64,000 bases of DNA from Aminipila sp047974845 (GTDB taxonomy: Bacteria; Bacillota; Clostridia; Peptostreptococcales; Anaerovoracaceae), in the NCBI GenBank assembly GCA_047974845.1, contig JBKECQ010000021.1, positions 1 to 64,000 of the forward strand, given 5' to 3'. A program made the position numbers and the translations under genes. The notes under the pieces were generated by a model, which was given only the letters and a program-made list of their open reading frames with translations, did not search any database and was not told the DNA's origin. Below, one piece after another: positions 33,063 to 41,915 of the stretch (within the stretch, counting starts at the first letter, position 1; every line of letters starts with the position of its first letter).

Positions 33063-34007
33063 ATGTCATTTTCTATAGATACAAAGAATGAATTAGCAAG
33101 ATTAGAACAGGAAAAGAAATGTTGTATGCTTGCTGAAATAGCTGGCTTTATCCGTATGTGTGGAAGCATTAGGTTAGCCGGGGGTGGAAAATTTAATATT
33201 ATTATTACAACAGAGAACCCTGCGGTTGCAAGGCATTTTAAAAAAATGATTAAAGAATATTTTGATGTAGATGCAAATTTAGAGATAGGTCAAGGTACTA
33301 CTCTAAAAAAGGCCAGAGTTTATTTGCTAAATATCGGACCTGAGGAGAGAAGTGAACAGATATTAAGAGAAACGGGAATTCTAATGGTTCGAGAGGGAAT
33401 GAACTATATTAGCGATGGTATTTATGAGGGTTTAATAAAGACAAAATGCTGTAGAAAGGCGTACCTAAGGGGTGTCTTTCTTGGAGCCGGAAGTATAAGT
33501 GACCCTGAAAAGGCATACCACCTGGAGATTGTATGTAGTACACAAACCTTGTCAAATGATGTAAAGAAGCTTATAAATAGTTTTGTGGATTTACACGCAA
33601 AACAGGTTCAAAGGAAAAAGAATTATGTAGTCTATGTAAAAGAGTCAGAACAGATTGCAGATATATTAAATATATTAAAAGCTCATGGACAGTTATTAAA
33701 ATTTGAAGACACTAGAATAATAAAGGAAATGAGGAATAAGACCAATCGTATTAATAATTGCGATAGTGCAAACTTAGATAAGACCTTAAATGCATCAGAA
33801 AAGCAAATTGAAGCAATTAGATTTATTGATGCACAGAAAGGTCTGGCTTCGTTAAATAGTAAGCTTAGAGAGGTTGCATTATTAAGGCTGGACAATCCGG
33901 AGGCAACTTTGCAAGAATTGGCGGATATGATGGAACCACCATTAAAAAAATCAGGCTTAAATCATAGGATGAAAAAAATATCTGAAATTGCGGAAAAATT
34001 GAAATAA
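33063..34007 (+). CDS. whiA: WhiA-family DNA-binding protein
   Basis: 314 residues. The N-terminal part resembles a degenerate LAGLIDADG homing-endonuclease fold (AEIAGFIRMCGSI, KCCRKAYLRGVFLGAGSIS), and the C-terminal part a helix-turn-helix (LREVALLRLDNPEATLQELADMM ... KSGLNHRMKKI). WhiA acts in sporulation control in Streptomyces and in cell division/chromosome segregation in Bacillus. GTAGGGGAG precedes the ATG. Confidence 0.94.
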   Translation: MSFSIDTKNELARLEQEKKCCMLAEIAGFIRMCGSIRLAGGGKFNIIITTENPAVARHFKKMIKEYFDVDANLEIGQGTTLKKARVYLLNIGPEERSEQILRETGILMVREGMNYISDGIYEGLIKTKCCRKAYLRGVFLGAGSISDPEKAYHLEIVCSTQTLSNDVKKLINSFVDLHAKQVQRKKNYVVYVKESEQIADILNILKAHGQLLKFEDTRIIKEMRNKTNRINNCDSANLDKTLNASEKQIEAIRFIDAQKGLASLNSKLREVALLRLDNPEATLQELADMMEPPLKKSGLNHRMKKISEIAEKLK

Positions 34008-34138
34008 TATGAGATAAGTTGTCTGAATTTAAGTTTACAGTGATATTATCGAAATTGATAGAAAATTAGTAAATCTAAGAAAATACCAACACTTTAAAGG
34101 GACAAGTTTTTTTGAAAAGACATAATGTGTAAAAAGTA

Positions 34139-34321
34139 AGTAAACCTGTGGAAAACTTTTTATTGACAAGCTGTTTTTTCGATGTAACCAAGTAATATCA
34201 AGGCTTGTGAGAAATAAAGTTATACACAAGCCGCAGGGGATTAAATTGTATACAATTTTGACGAACTGTGTGGAAAAGTACAAGAAGGTTTAAAATGCTT
34301 GGCTTTGTGGATTGTGGAAAA
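34139..34321. promoter_or_regulatory. Cluster of DnaA-box-like sites with palindromes
   Basis: One exact TTATNCACA match (TTATACACA, 34220-34228), three TGTGGAAAA one-mismatch boxes (34147-34155, 34269-34277, 34313-34321) and TGTGGATTG (34306-34314). The exact box lies in a hairpin GGCTTGTG/CACAAGCC (34202-34232), followed by a 16-bp palindrome AAATTGTATACAATTT (34243-34258). No dnaA or dnaN is near. It could be a DnaA binding cluster or an operator region for the DUF554 gene. Confidence 0.4.
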
Positions 34322-34423
34322 TGAAAATAGAGGTAAGGGTTAGGTTTACATAATATATTGATAATAAATGGTTTTACAAATTATTTTATTGGGAAAAAAT
34401 GTCGAGGAGCAGGAGGTAGAAAA

Positions 34424-35104
34424 ATGCTGGGAGTTGTAATAAATACTGCGGCAGTAATAGTAGGTAGTTTAGTAGGTCTGCTTTTAAAAAAAGGAATCCC
34501 TGAAAGTGTAAAGGACATAGTTATGAAGGGTATTGCTCTTTGCACTATGTACATAGGAATACAGGGCGCACTTAAAGGAGAAAACACTTTGGTATTGATT
34601 ATATCCATAGTATTAGGCTCCATAATAGGGCAAAGCTTAGATTTAGATAAACAATTAAATAATTTTGCACTAAAGCTAGAGAACAAATTTAAAAAGCCGG
34701 GGGAGGAGACCTCCATTGCACAAGGATTTATAGCGGCCAGCCTATTGTTTTGTGTTGGAGCTATGACTATAGTGGGTTCACTGCAAGCAGGTTTAACAGG
34801 CAATAATGAAATGCTTATAACCAAATCAACTTTAGACCTGATTTCATCATGTATATTTGCATCAGCCTTAGGTATCGGAGTATTGTTTTCAGCAAGCTTT
34901 GTTTTTATATTTCAAGGAACAATCGTTTTGCTGGCACAATATATATCACCGTTTTTAGGAGATTACGTTATTGCTGAAATGACCTGTGCAGGCTCCATAT
35001 TAATATTGGGATTATCACTTAATATATTAGGTGTAACTAATCTTAAGATAATGGATTATTTACCGGCAATATTTTTGCCCATAATACTTTGTACATTTAT
35101 GTAA
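34424..35104 (+). CDS. DUF554 membrane protein
   Basis: 226 residues from the ATG at 34424, with AGGAGG 7 nt upstream; a longer frame upstream lacks a site. About six membrane helices. The conserved start LGVVINTAAVIVGSLVGLL with KGIP, then ALCTMYIGIQGAL and the cytoplasmic loop ending in EETSIAQGFIAASLLFCVGAM match the DUF554 (YqgA/YdfK) family, whose function is unknown. A terminator follows. Confidence 0.88.
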   Translation: MLGVVINTAAVIVGSLVGLLLKKGIPESVKDIVMKGIALCTMYIGIQGALKGENTLVLIISIVLGSIIGQSLDLDKQLNNFALKLENKFKKPGEETSIAQGFIAASLLFCVGAMTIVGSLQAGLTGNNEMLITKSTLDLISSCIFASALGIGVLFSASFVFIFQGTIVLLAQYISPFLGDYVIAEMTCAGSILILGLSLNILGVTNLKIMDYLPAIFLPIILCTFM

Positions 35105-35154
35105 TTACTTTTTTCAATATTGATTCTATACAAATAAAAATATGAAATAATGTA

Positions 35155-35195
35155 AAAACCTCTTGCTAAATATATAAACGCAAGAGCTTTTTTTA
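35155..35195 (+). terminator. Terminator of the DUF554 gene
   Basis: Stem CTCTTGC/GCAAGAG with a 13-nt loop and a run of seven T, 55 nt after the stop codon. Confidence 0.85.
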
Positions 35196-35199
35196 TTTA

Positions 35200-35511
35200 G
35201 AAAGTAATTTAGTAAATAATTAATTAATTACTTATTTATTTAACTATTTATTTAATTAATTAATTAATTGCTCACTTACTTACTGTTTAGTGCTATAGCG
35301 GGAATAAATGGTATTTTGTAATCTAAATAAATTAAAATAGTCATTAAATATTTAATAAAAGTCACAAGATATAAAAAATACTATTAGATTTTATACAATG
35401 TTATAAAAATTTAAATCTTAAGGTTTCAAATAACTCTTTGAATAAATATGTATTTTTGGTATTATGTTAAAAGGGAAAAAGATTATTATAATTAAATCAA
35501 TGGAGGTAAGA
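35200..35511. other. Intergenic region with AT microsatellite
   Basis: Includes TTAATTAATTAATTA-type runs and TTATTTATTTAACTATTTATTT at about 35210-35270 and then unremarkable AT-rich DNA. No gene is supported. The segment ends with the GGAGGT site of the zinc-ribbon gene. Confidence 0.5.
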
Positions 35512-35721
35512 ATGGAGAAGAAGCAATACATATGCCCTAAATGCGGAGGTCAGCACTATGAAAGTGACCAATTTCAAGCAACGGGTGGGAATTTTGCAAA
35601 AATATTTGACGTGCAAAATAAGAAATTTATAACAATTAGCTGTACACAATGTGGTTTTACTGAATTATATAGAGCAAACAATTCTTCTGGATGGGATGTT
35701 TTAGACTTCTTGATGGGATAA
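35512..35721 (+). CDS. Small zinc-ribbon protein (DUF2082-like)
   Basis: 69 residues from ATG 35512 with GGAGGTAAGA upstream; the longer frame from 35464 has no site. Two CxxC pairs (CPKCGGQ near 8-11 and CTQCGFTE near 45-48) form a zinc ribbon, with the FAKIFDVQNKKF linker typical of this nucleic-acid-binding-like family. Function unknown. A terminator follows. Confidence 0.85.
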   Translation: MEKKQYICPKCGGQHYESDQFQATGGNFAKIFDVQNKKFITISCTQCGFTELYRANNSSGWDVLDFLMG

Positions 35722-35774
35722 GGGGTCATTAAATAAGTCAGTTTTAGAAATCTTAATATTGAAATCGAAATTAT

Positions 35775-35812
35775 AAAAAGGATGTAACCATGTTTGGCTA
35801 CATCCTTTTATT
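35775..35812 (+). terminator. Terminator of the zinc-ribbon gene
   Basis: Stem AAAAGGATGTA/TACATCCTTTT with a loop of about 13 nt and flanking A and T runs. It could also serve the convergent PFL gene, which ends about 90 nt further on. Confidence 0.8.
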
Positions 35813-35901
35813 TAAATATTTATATAACTTTTGTTTTTTATTACTTTTTTGTTTATTCTTAGAATTTTAGTTTGTTCATAGAATTTTTGTGCTTCCCAAA
35901 A

Positions 35902-37260
35902 CTAGTTTTTCAAGCTTTGCATTGGTGCAGGTATTCTACCGCCTCTATTTATCATTTTAGCAGGAGATTTTGTGTTCAGTTTCATAACAGGGCCGTTACC
36001 AAGCAGTCCGCCAAAATCCAATTCTTCTCCCTCTTCTAATCCTATAGCGGGTATAACTCTAACAGCAGTAGTTTTTGAGTTAACCATACCAATAGCTGCT
36101 TCATCCGCAATAATAGCAGAAATGACTTCAGAAGGTGTTTCTCCGGGGATAACAATCATATCAAGACCAACAGAGCAAACAGCAGTCATTGCTTCAAGCT
36201 TTTCTATAGATAGTGTGCCTGCTCTGGCAGCATCAATCATGCCGGCGTCTTCTGTAACCGGTATGAATGCTCCTGAAAGCCCACCCACATTTGATGATGC
36301 CATAACACCGCCTTTTTTTACTGCATCGTTAAGCATTGCAAGTGCGGCAGTAGTTCCGTGTGAACCACATTGTTCAAGACCGATTTCTTCAAGTATATGT
36401 GCTACAGAGTCCCCGATAGCCGGTGTCGGTGCCAGTGATAAGTCAATGATTCCAAAAGGAATGCCTAATCTCTTAGATGCTTCTGCACCAACAAGCTGTC
36501 CCATACGAGTAATCTTAAATGCAGTACGCTTAATCATATCAGCTATTTCGGTTAAATCCGCATCATCAGGCATTTTTGCAAGGGCGGCACGAACTACACC
36601 AGGGCCGGAAACGCCTACGTTTAAAACACAATCAGCTTCGCCGGGACCGTGGAATGCACCTGCCATAAAAGGGTTATCTTCAGGGGCATTACAGAAAACT
36701 ACAAGCTTAGCAGCACCTATGCACTGATTATCTTTTGTTGCTTCAGCAGCCTTTTTTACAACATTACCCATCAACTTTACAGCATCCATATTTATACCTG
36801 CTTTTGTTGAGCCTATATTTACAGAAGAGCAAACAAAACTTGTTTCAGCTAATGCCTTAGGAATGGACTCTATCAAAGCTTTATCTCCAGGGGAAAAGCC
36901 CTTGTGTACAAGTGCAGAGTATCCACCTATAAAATTAACGCCCACATCCTTTGCAACTCTATCAAGAGTTTTTGCATATTTAACAGGATCTCCTCCGGAT
37001 GCACCAACAAGCATTGCTATAGGAGTTACGGAAATTCTCTTATTTACGATTGGAATACCATATGTTTTCTCAATATCTTCACCAGTTTTTACTAAATCCT
37101 TTGCGTAATTGTATATCTTGTTATAAACTTTTTCGCATGATTTATCAATATCGCTATCACAGCAATCAAGTAGAGAGATTCCCATGGTAATAGTTCTTAT
37201 ATCTAAGTTTTCTTCTTGTATCATGGTGATGGTTTCCATGATGTCAGTCATATTAAGCAT
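35902..37260 (-). CDS. PFL family protein (UPF0210)
   Basis: 452 residues of the UPF0210/DUF711 family, related in fold to pyruvate formate-lyase. Conserved parts such as DCCDSDIDKSCEKVYNKI, VSGPGVVRAAL, SLAPTPAIGDSVAHIL and the glycine-rich VGGLSGAFIPVTEDAGM are visible. The biochemical function is not known. The ATG has GGGGAGG 8 nt upstream. It is paired with an ACT-domain gene 20 nt upstream, a linkage conserved in many Firmicutes. Confidence 0.92.
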   Translation of the reverse strand: MLNMTDIMETITMIQEENLDIRTITMGISLLDCCDSDIDKSCEKVYNKIYNYAKDLVKTGEDIEKTYGIPIVNKRISVTPIAMLVGASGGDPVKYAKTLDRVAKDVGVNFIGGYSALVHKGFSPGDKALIESIPKALAETSFVCSSVNIGSTKAGINMDAVKLMGNVVKKAAEATKDNQCIGAAKLVVFCNAPEDNPFMAGAFHGPGEADCVLNVGVSGPGVVRAALAKMPDDADLTEIADMIKRTAFKITRMGQLVGAEASKRLGIPFGIIDLSLAPTPAIGDSVAHILEEIGLEQCGSHGTTAALAMLNDAVKKGGVMASSNVGGLSGAFIPVTEDAGMIDAARAGTLSIEKLEAMTAVCSVGLDMIVIPGETPSEVISAIIADEAAIGMVNSKTTAVRVIPAIGLEEGEELDFGGLLGNGPVMKLNTKSPAKMINRGGRIPAPMQSLKN

Positions 37261-37280
37261 TATATATACCTCCCCATGAA

Positions 37281-37544
37281 TTAAATTCTGTGCATTGAAT
37301 TAAAGATGTCTTCGTGCATTACGTGTATTGTCATGTCAGGTACATTATTTACTAGATTTGTTTTTAGCGTATCAAGTTCACAATTCATATCTGAAATATC
37401 AATAAGCATAACCATAGCAAAGTATTCCTGAAGAACGGATTGAGTTACCTCAATTACATTTGCATTTGCCTCAGCGCAAGTTGTGCTTACTTTTGCGAGA
37501 ATTCCTACCATATCTTTTCCGATAACTGTTACGACTGCTCTCAT
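37281..37544 (-). CDS. ACT domain protein (UPF0237)
   Basis: 87 residues forming one ACT domain (RAVVTVIGKDMVGILAKVS ... ANANVIEVTQSVLQEYFAMVM). Such domains bind amino acids and regulate partner enzymes; the likely partner is the PFL protein encoded just downstream. AAGGGAGG precedes the ATG. Confidence 0.92.
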   Translation of the reverse strand: MRAVVTVIGKDMVGILAKVSTTCAEANANVIEVTQSVLQEYFAMVMLIDISDMNCELDTLKTNLVNNVPDMTIHVMHEDIFNSMHRI

Positions 37545-37612
37545 TTTTTTTCCTCCCTTTGGAATTTTATAATAAAATTTGGTTTAATCAACAAAAAATC
37601 TGTATTAATTTA

Positions 37613-38653
37613 TTATTTTATCACATTATACTGATTGTCTGCAAGTAGGCTATTGATTAAATAGGTAATTTTTATGCTGGGAAATTTTTTAGAAAAGTAA
37701 TCCTTGTTTGAGCGCTTATTTCCAATCATATTAGAAAAGTTTTTCTGATTACTTTCAAAAATTATATTATCAAAGCTATCCCTTGATTGGTTGCATTGGG
37801 AAATAAGAGCAGTTAATTTTTCCTCAAGTATTTCCCGGGCAATCTGGGCTTCTACCAATTGCCTAAAAGCGGGGTGATATGTATCACCGGTAATGGCACC
37901 ATTTTCGTTTATAATATCTGTACTTTTAAGCCCAACACGAATGATATTTATATGAGCATTGCTTAAAAGTTTATACATTTCCTTTGTTGTGTTAATAGCC
38001 TGCTCTTGGGTAAGGGAGGAATATTTCCCGCATTTATACATTTCCAAAAGCTCGGTATCGTCAATGATAATGGTAGGGTAAAGCCTTGCGATTGATGGTT
38101 TTATTTTTACAGTTTCCTGAGCAGAATATAGAGATTTTTCATGTGTATCACCGGGAAGACCAATCATAAGTTGAATCCCTAGCTCAAATCCATATTCCTT
38201 TATCAAGCTACAGCTTTTATAAACTATAGAACTGTCATGTCCACGATTGGAGGATTTTAGTACTTCATCATCAAAGGACTGAACACCAAGTTCAATAATA
38301 TCAACATTATATAGCTTTAAATTTGTTAAGATTTCATCATTTATATAGTCCGGGCGGGTAGAAAGATGTATTTTGTTTATATCACCACGGTCTTTATATT
38401 CCTTTGCAATAGTTAAATATTCGGATTGTTTTTCAATTGGAATTCCGGTAAAGCTTCCTCCAAAAAAAGCTACTTCAATGGTAGAAAGACCTCTCCCTTT
38501 TAATGTTAATAAATATTGGTCAATAATACTCCTTATGTCTTGTGAATTAACAGGTTTTTGTCTTGCTGTTATCTTCTTTTGATTGCAAAAAACGCAGTCG
38601 TTAGGGCAGCCCTCATGGGGAATAAAAATAGGTATTATAGCGTGTGTTTTCAT
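37613..38653 (-). CDS. Radical SAM protein, Elp3-like
   Basis: 346 residues. The cluster motif CPNDCVFCNQKK (CX3CX2C variant, near 16-27) follows IPIFIPHEG. EVAFFGGSFTG and IELGVQSFDDEVL belong to the Elp3/B12-binding-like radical SAM group. No acetyltransferase domain is present, so it is not a full Elp3. AGGAGACATACAA precedes the ATG. It is 30 nt downstream of the DUF6873-like gene and is probably co-transcribed with it. Confidence 0.82.
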   Translation of the reverse strand: MKTHAIIPIFIPHEGCPNDCVFCNQKKITARQKPVNSQDIRSIIDQYLLTLKGRGLSTIEVAFFGGSFTGIPIEKQSEYLTIAKEYKDRGDINKIHLSTRPDYINDEILTNLKLYNVDIIELGVQSFDDEVLKSSNRGHDSSIVYKSCSLIKEYGFELGIQLMIGLPGDTHEKSLYSAQETVKIKPSIARLYPTIIIDDTELLEMYKCGKYSSLTQEQAINTTKEMYKLLSNAHINIIRVGLKSTDIINENGAITGDTYHPAFRQLVEAQIAREILEEKLTALISQCNQSRDSFDNIIFESNQKNFSNMIGNKRSNKDYFSKKFPSIKITYLINSLLADNQYNVIK

Positions 38654-38683
38654 TTGTATGTCTCCTGTTTTGAATAGGTTATT

Positions 38684-39406
38684 TTATTTTAAGTACTCTA
38701 TATGGCATTCTATTTTAAAGCATTCTGTAGGCGATTCTATTATGGAGCCTATGTCTTCTAAGGGGTATTCTTCAAAATATTTTATTGTTAGACCTTGGTC
38801 TTTTATGAATTGAAATATAGAGTGAAAGTCTGGGTGTGCTTCCAGATTGCCATTGAAAACTATTTCATTCCCAATTCTTCCGGAGGCTCCACCCAAGAAT
38901 CCGTAAGAGAATCCTTTTAGTAGAACATTACCTTTATTAATCAACAATAAGTTTAAAGGCTTCAAATGCTTATTTTGCATAAAAAAGTTTTGTATGGAAT
39001 TATATATCCCTATATCAGATGTAATAGCTGAATTATTACTTACCAAAACCATATTGCATTTAGTATATCCTTGATTGGTGTTAATCAGATTATAATTTAG
39101 CCTGCTGATTTCTTCTAAAAGAGAAGGGGCTGTATACTTTAATGTGTGTATAAAATAATCTCCCATGCAAACACCGTTGTACTTAATATTATTTGGATAT
39201 TTAAAGCCCAGTTCCTCTAAACTGCCTATGGAATGTACTGGAGAAGAGGGTAGCGCACCTAGTTTGCACATATACAAGTCAGCGTGGGCAGAAACTTCAG
39301 GATAAACAACGGGAATATCAGGTATTAAACAAGTTTGATGACCTTTGTCCCTAATATATTTTTGAAGTAATGGGTTTGCATCATGAGACATATACACAAT
39401 ACTCAT
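38684..39406 (-). CDS. DUF6873-like protein (possible GME fold)
   Basis: 240 residues without signal peptide or membrane segment. Features: SAHADLYMCKLG (near 38-49), NTNQGYTKCNMVLV (near 107-120), SDIGIY and GGASGRIGNEIVFNGNLEAHPD. The pattern of short conserved blocks around a repeated beta-alpha unit reminds me of proteins annotated as DUF6873 with a guanidino-modifying-enzyme-like fold; this is from memory and not proven here. AGGAGAAATATAAT precedes the ATG. Confidence 0.55.
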   Translation of the reverse strand: MSIVYMSHDANPLLQKYIRDKGHQTCLIPDIPVVYPEVSAHADLYMCKLGALPSSPVHSIGSLEELGFKYPNNIKYNGVCMGDYFIHTLKYTAPSLLEEISRLNYNLINTNQGYTKCNMVLVSNNSAITSDIGIYNSIQNFFMQNKHLKPLNLLLINKGNVLLKGFSYGFLGGASGRIGNEIVFNGNLEAHPDFHSIFQFIKDQGLTIKYFEEYPLEDIGSIIESPTECFKIECHIEYLK

Positions 39407-39430
39407 ATTATATTTCTCCTTTTGTATTTT

Positions 39431-39522
39431 TCCTTTAGCATTTTTTCTATAGTCTTGTCTCTATAGTCTTGTTTCTATAGTATTTTTCCTTAGTGTTTTC
39501 CTTAGTGTTTTCCTTATTCTTC
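39431..39522. repeat. Two short tandem repeats
   Basis: TCTATAGTCTTGTC occurs about 2.5 times (39446-39481), followed by a 12-bp unit CTTAGTGTTTTC occurring about 2.5 times (39488-39520). It lies upstream of the minus-strand DUF6873-like gene. Confidence 0.7.
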
Positions 39523-39660
39523 CGATAAATTAAATAAGAATATAATTGCTAATCTTTTATGGCTCATTATAGCACAAAAGGGAGGTTAGGATTTAATTAT
39601 TTGTAATTGTATGATACAATAAACAGGTAAAATTAGAAGTAAGGAGAAATTTATATAATT

Positions 39661-40335
39661 ATGGTTAATCTAGGTAATGATTGGGATTCCATACTGGAGG
39701 GAGAGTTCGAAAAGGAGTATTATATAAAGCTTAGAGCTTTCTTAAAAGAAGAATATTCTTCCTATCAAGTATACCCTTCTATGTTTGATATTTTCAATGC
39801 GTTAAAACGCACAGCGTATAATGATGTAAAAGTAGTAATCTTAGGTCAGGATCCATACCATGAACCCGGACAGGCTCATGGGCTGAGCTTTTCTGTAAAA
39901 CATGGTGTACAAAAACCACCTTCTTTAATGAATATTTTCAAAGAAATACAAGCAGATTTGGGAATAAAGCCACCTAACCACGGGTGTTTAGAGGAATGGG
40001 CAGATAGGGGTGTACTTTTATTAAATACAGCACTTACAGTAAGGCGAGCTCAAGCAAACTCACACCAAGGTAAGGGTTGGGAAATATTTACGGATAGAGT
40101 TATTCAAATATTAAATGAAAGAGAAAAACCCATTGTGTTTATGCTTTGGGGGGCAAACGCCAGATCTAAAAAAGCATTTATAAATAACAAAAATCATTTG
40201 ATTTTAGAGGCGCCTCACCCCAGTCCGCTTTCTGCACACAGAGGTTTTTTTGGTTGCAAGCATTTTAGTTTGGCAAATGAGTTTTTAGAGTCTGTAGGTG
40301 AGGAAAAAATAGATTGGAATATTAAAGACATATAA
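39661..40335 (+). CDS. ung: Uracil-DNA glycosylase
   Basis: Removes uracil from DNA for base-excision repair. 224 residues with the family 1 motifs GQDPYHEPGQAHGLSFSV (near 61-78, catalytic Asp), LLNTALTV, and the C-terminal HPSPLSAHRGFFGCKHF (near 188-204, catalytic His). The AAGGAG site is about 14 nt from the ATG, farther than usual, but no other start fits. Confidence 0.96.
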   Translation: MVNLGNDWDSILEGEFEKEYYIKLRAFLKEEYSSYQVYPSMFDIFNALKRTAYNDVKVVILGQDPYHEPGQAHGLSFSVKHGVQKPPSLMNIFKEIQADLGIKPPNHGCLEEWADRGVLLLNTALTVRRAQANSHQGKGWEIFTDRVIQILNEREKPIVFMLWGANARSKKAFINNKNHLILEAPHPSPLSAHRGFFGCKHFSLANEFLESVGEEKIDWNIKDI

Positions 40336-40419
40336 AGTGTTTTACTTGATTTTATGTCACTATATGATAGAATATGAGGTATTGCATTTTTAAATATAAT
40401 AAAATAGGAGAAAATATTT

Positions 40420-41694
40420 ATGAAAAAAAACAGAGGACTAGCTTTATTACCTTTTGTCGTATTCATTGTATTGTTTGCAGGTGTTGGCATAATTAGTGGA
40501 GACTTTTATGGTATGCCTGCTCTTGTAGCGTTTATAGCGGCTTTATTCGTGGGTATGCTACAAAACAGAAGCCTATCATTCAATGATAAACTGGCAATTA
40601 TTTCAAAGGGAGCAGGAGATGTAAATATCATAACAATGGTACTGATATTTTTAGTTGCGGGAGCTTTTTCAGGTGTGGTTTCTGCAGCGGGAGGTGTTGA
40701 AAGTACTGTAAATTTTGGTCTATCTATTATTCCTACTAAACTGATGGTTGTTGGATTATTTCTAATTGGTTGTTTTATATCAATTTCAATGGGAACTTCA
40801 ATGGGAACTATAGCTGCTCTTGCGCCTATAGCTGTAGGTATTTCAGAAGAAACCGGATTCCCTATGGCTGTTTGTATTGGTGCTGTAGTTTGCGGTGCTA
40901 TGTTCGGTGATAACTTGTCAATGATTTCAGATACAACCATTGCAGCTGTAAGAACTCAAGGCTGTGAGATGAAGGATAAGTTTAAACAAAATTTCTTTAT
41001 AGTTCTCCCTGCGGCAATAATTACAATTATAATTTTTTATGTAAAAACATCGGGATTAACATACGAAATGAAAGAAGTTTTTGATTATAGCTTTATTCAG
41101 ATAATACCGTATATTGTAGTACTTATTGGAGCATTAATAGGTTTTAATGTTTTCTTAGTTCTTATTTGCGGAATAATACTTTCTGTAGTAGTGGGAATTG
41201 CTCATGGAAACTTTACATTAATAGAAAGCTTTACTGCCATTGGTAATGGTATGTCAGGATTATTTGAGATTTCTATTATTTCTATTATTGTTGCTTGCAT
41301 TGTTTCTCTTATAAAAGAGAATGGTGGTATAGACCTTATTATTGATTGTATAAAGAAAAATACAAGAGGAAAAAGGGGAGCAGAGTTTGGCATAGCATTA
41401 TTATCAGTACTTATTGATATATGTACTGCAAATAATACAGTTGCTATTGTTATGGCAGGTCCAATAGCAAAAGAGATAGGTGATGAATTTGGGGTTGAAC
41501 CTAAGAGAGTTGCATCAATTTTGGACATTTTTGCCTCTGTGGGTCAAGGCTTGATTCCATATGGTGCTCAACTACTTACAGCAGCAGCTTTAGTAGGACT
41601 TACACCAATCGATGTAATTCCAAATCTATATTATCCAATTCTAATGGGTATAAGTGCAATACTATTTATTTTATTCAGACCTCAAAAACAATAA
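40420..41694 (+). CDS. NhaC-type Na+/H+ antiporter family protein
   Basis: 424 residues with about eleven membrane helices. Conserved blocks GTSMGTIAALAPIAVGI (near 125-141), GAMFGDNLSMISDTTIAA (near 157-174) and DICTANNTVAIVMAGPIAKEI fit the NhaC family. The substrate could be Na+ or an organic acid exchanged with H+ or Na+; the sequence does not settle it. AGGAGAAAATATTT precedes the ATG. It has its own terminator. Confidence 0.87.
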   Translation: MKKNRGLALLPFVVFIVLFAGVGIISGDFYGMPALVAFIAALFVGMLQNRSLSFNDKLAIISKGAGDVNIITMVLIFLVAGAFSGVVSAAGGVESTVNFGLSIIPTKLMVVGLFLIGCFISISMGTSMGTIAALAPIAVGISEETGFPMAVCIGAVVCGAMFGDNLSMISDTTIAAVRTQGCEMKDKFKQNFFIVLPAAIITIIIFYVKTSGLTYEMKEVFDYSFIQIIPYIVVLIGALIGFNVFLVLICGIILSVVVGIAHGNFTLIESFTAIGNGMSGLFEISIISIIVACIVSLIKENGGIDLIIDCIKKNTRGKRGAEFGIALLSVLIDICTANNTVAIVMAGPIAKEIGDEFGVEPKRVASILDIFASVGQGLIPYGAQLLTAAALVGLTPIDVIPNLYYPILMGISAILFILFRPQKQ

Positions 41695-41760
41695 TTAAGA
41701 AGTTTTTAATTGATTGCTCATATAGAAAATCAAATTAACATAGAAAAGACAAAAAGAATA

Positions 41761-41819
41761 TATTGCTGTTACAATAAATGTTGGGAAAACGTCCCTCCAG
41801 TGTAACAGCTTATTTTTTT
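41761..41819 (+). terminator. Terminator of the antiporter gene
   Basis: Stem GCTGTTACA/TGTAACAGC separated by about 27 nt, followed by TTATTTTTTT. Confidence 0.8.
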
Positions 41820-41915
41820 GGTCAATGCAAATTCATGCAACAAACAAGCTAGCATGGCATATAAATAGGAATATGTTGATATAAATATGATTTACATATA
41901 TGGGGGGAGAAATTA

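Noticed and set aside
34139..34321. Chromosome replication origin oriC
   Set aside because: DnaA-box-like sites are present, but dnaA, dnaN and the other usual origin genes are not; called only a possible DnaA binding cluster.
35210..35280. CRISPR-like repeats
   Set aside because: The repeats are TTAA/TTTA microsatellites of a few bases without spacers; no cas genes are in the window.
35972..36727. Long open frame (251 codons) on the plus strand opposite the PFL gene
   Set aside because: It has no ribosome binding site and a low-complexity Ser/Pro/Ala/Thr composition, as expected from the antisense of a conserved gene.
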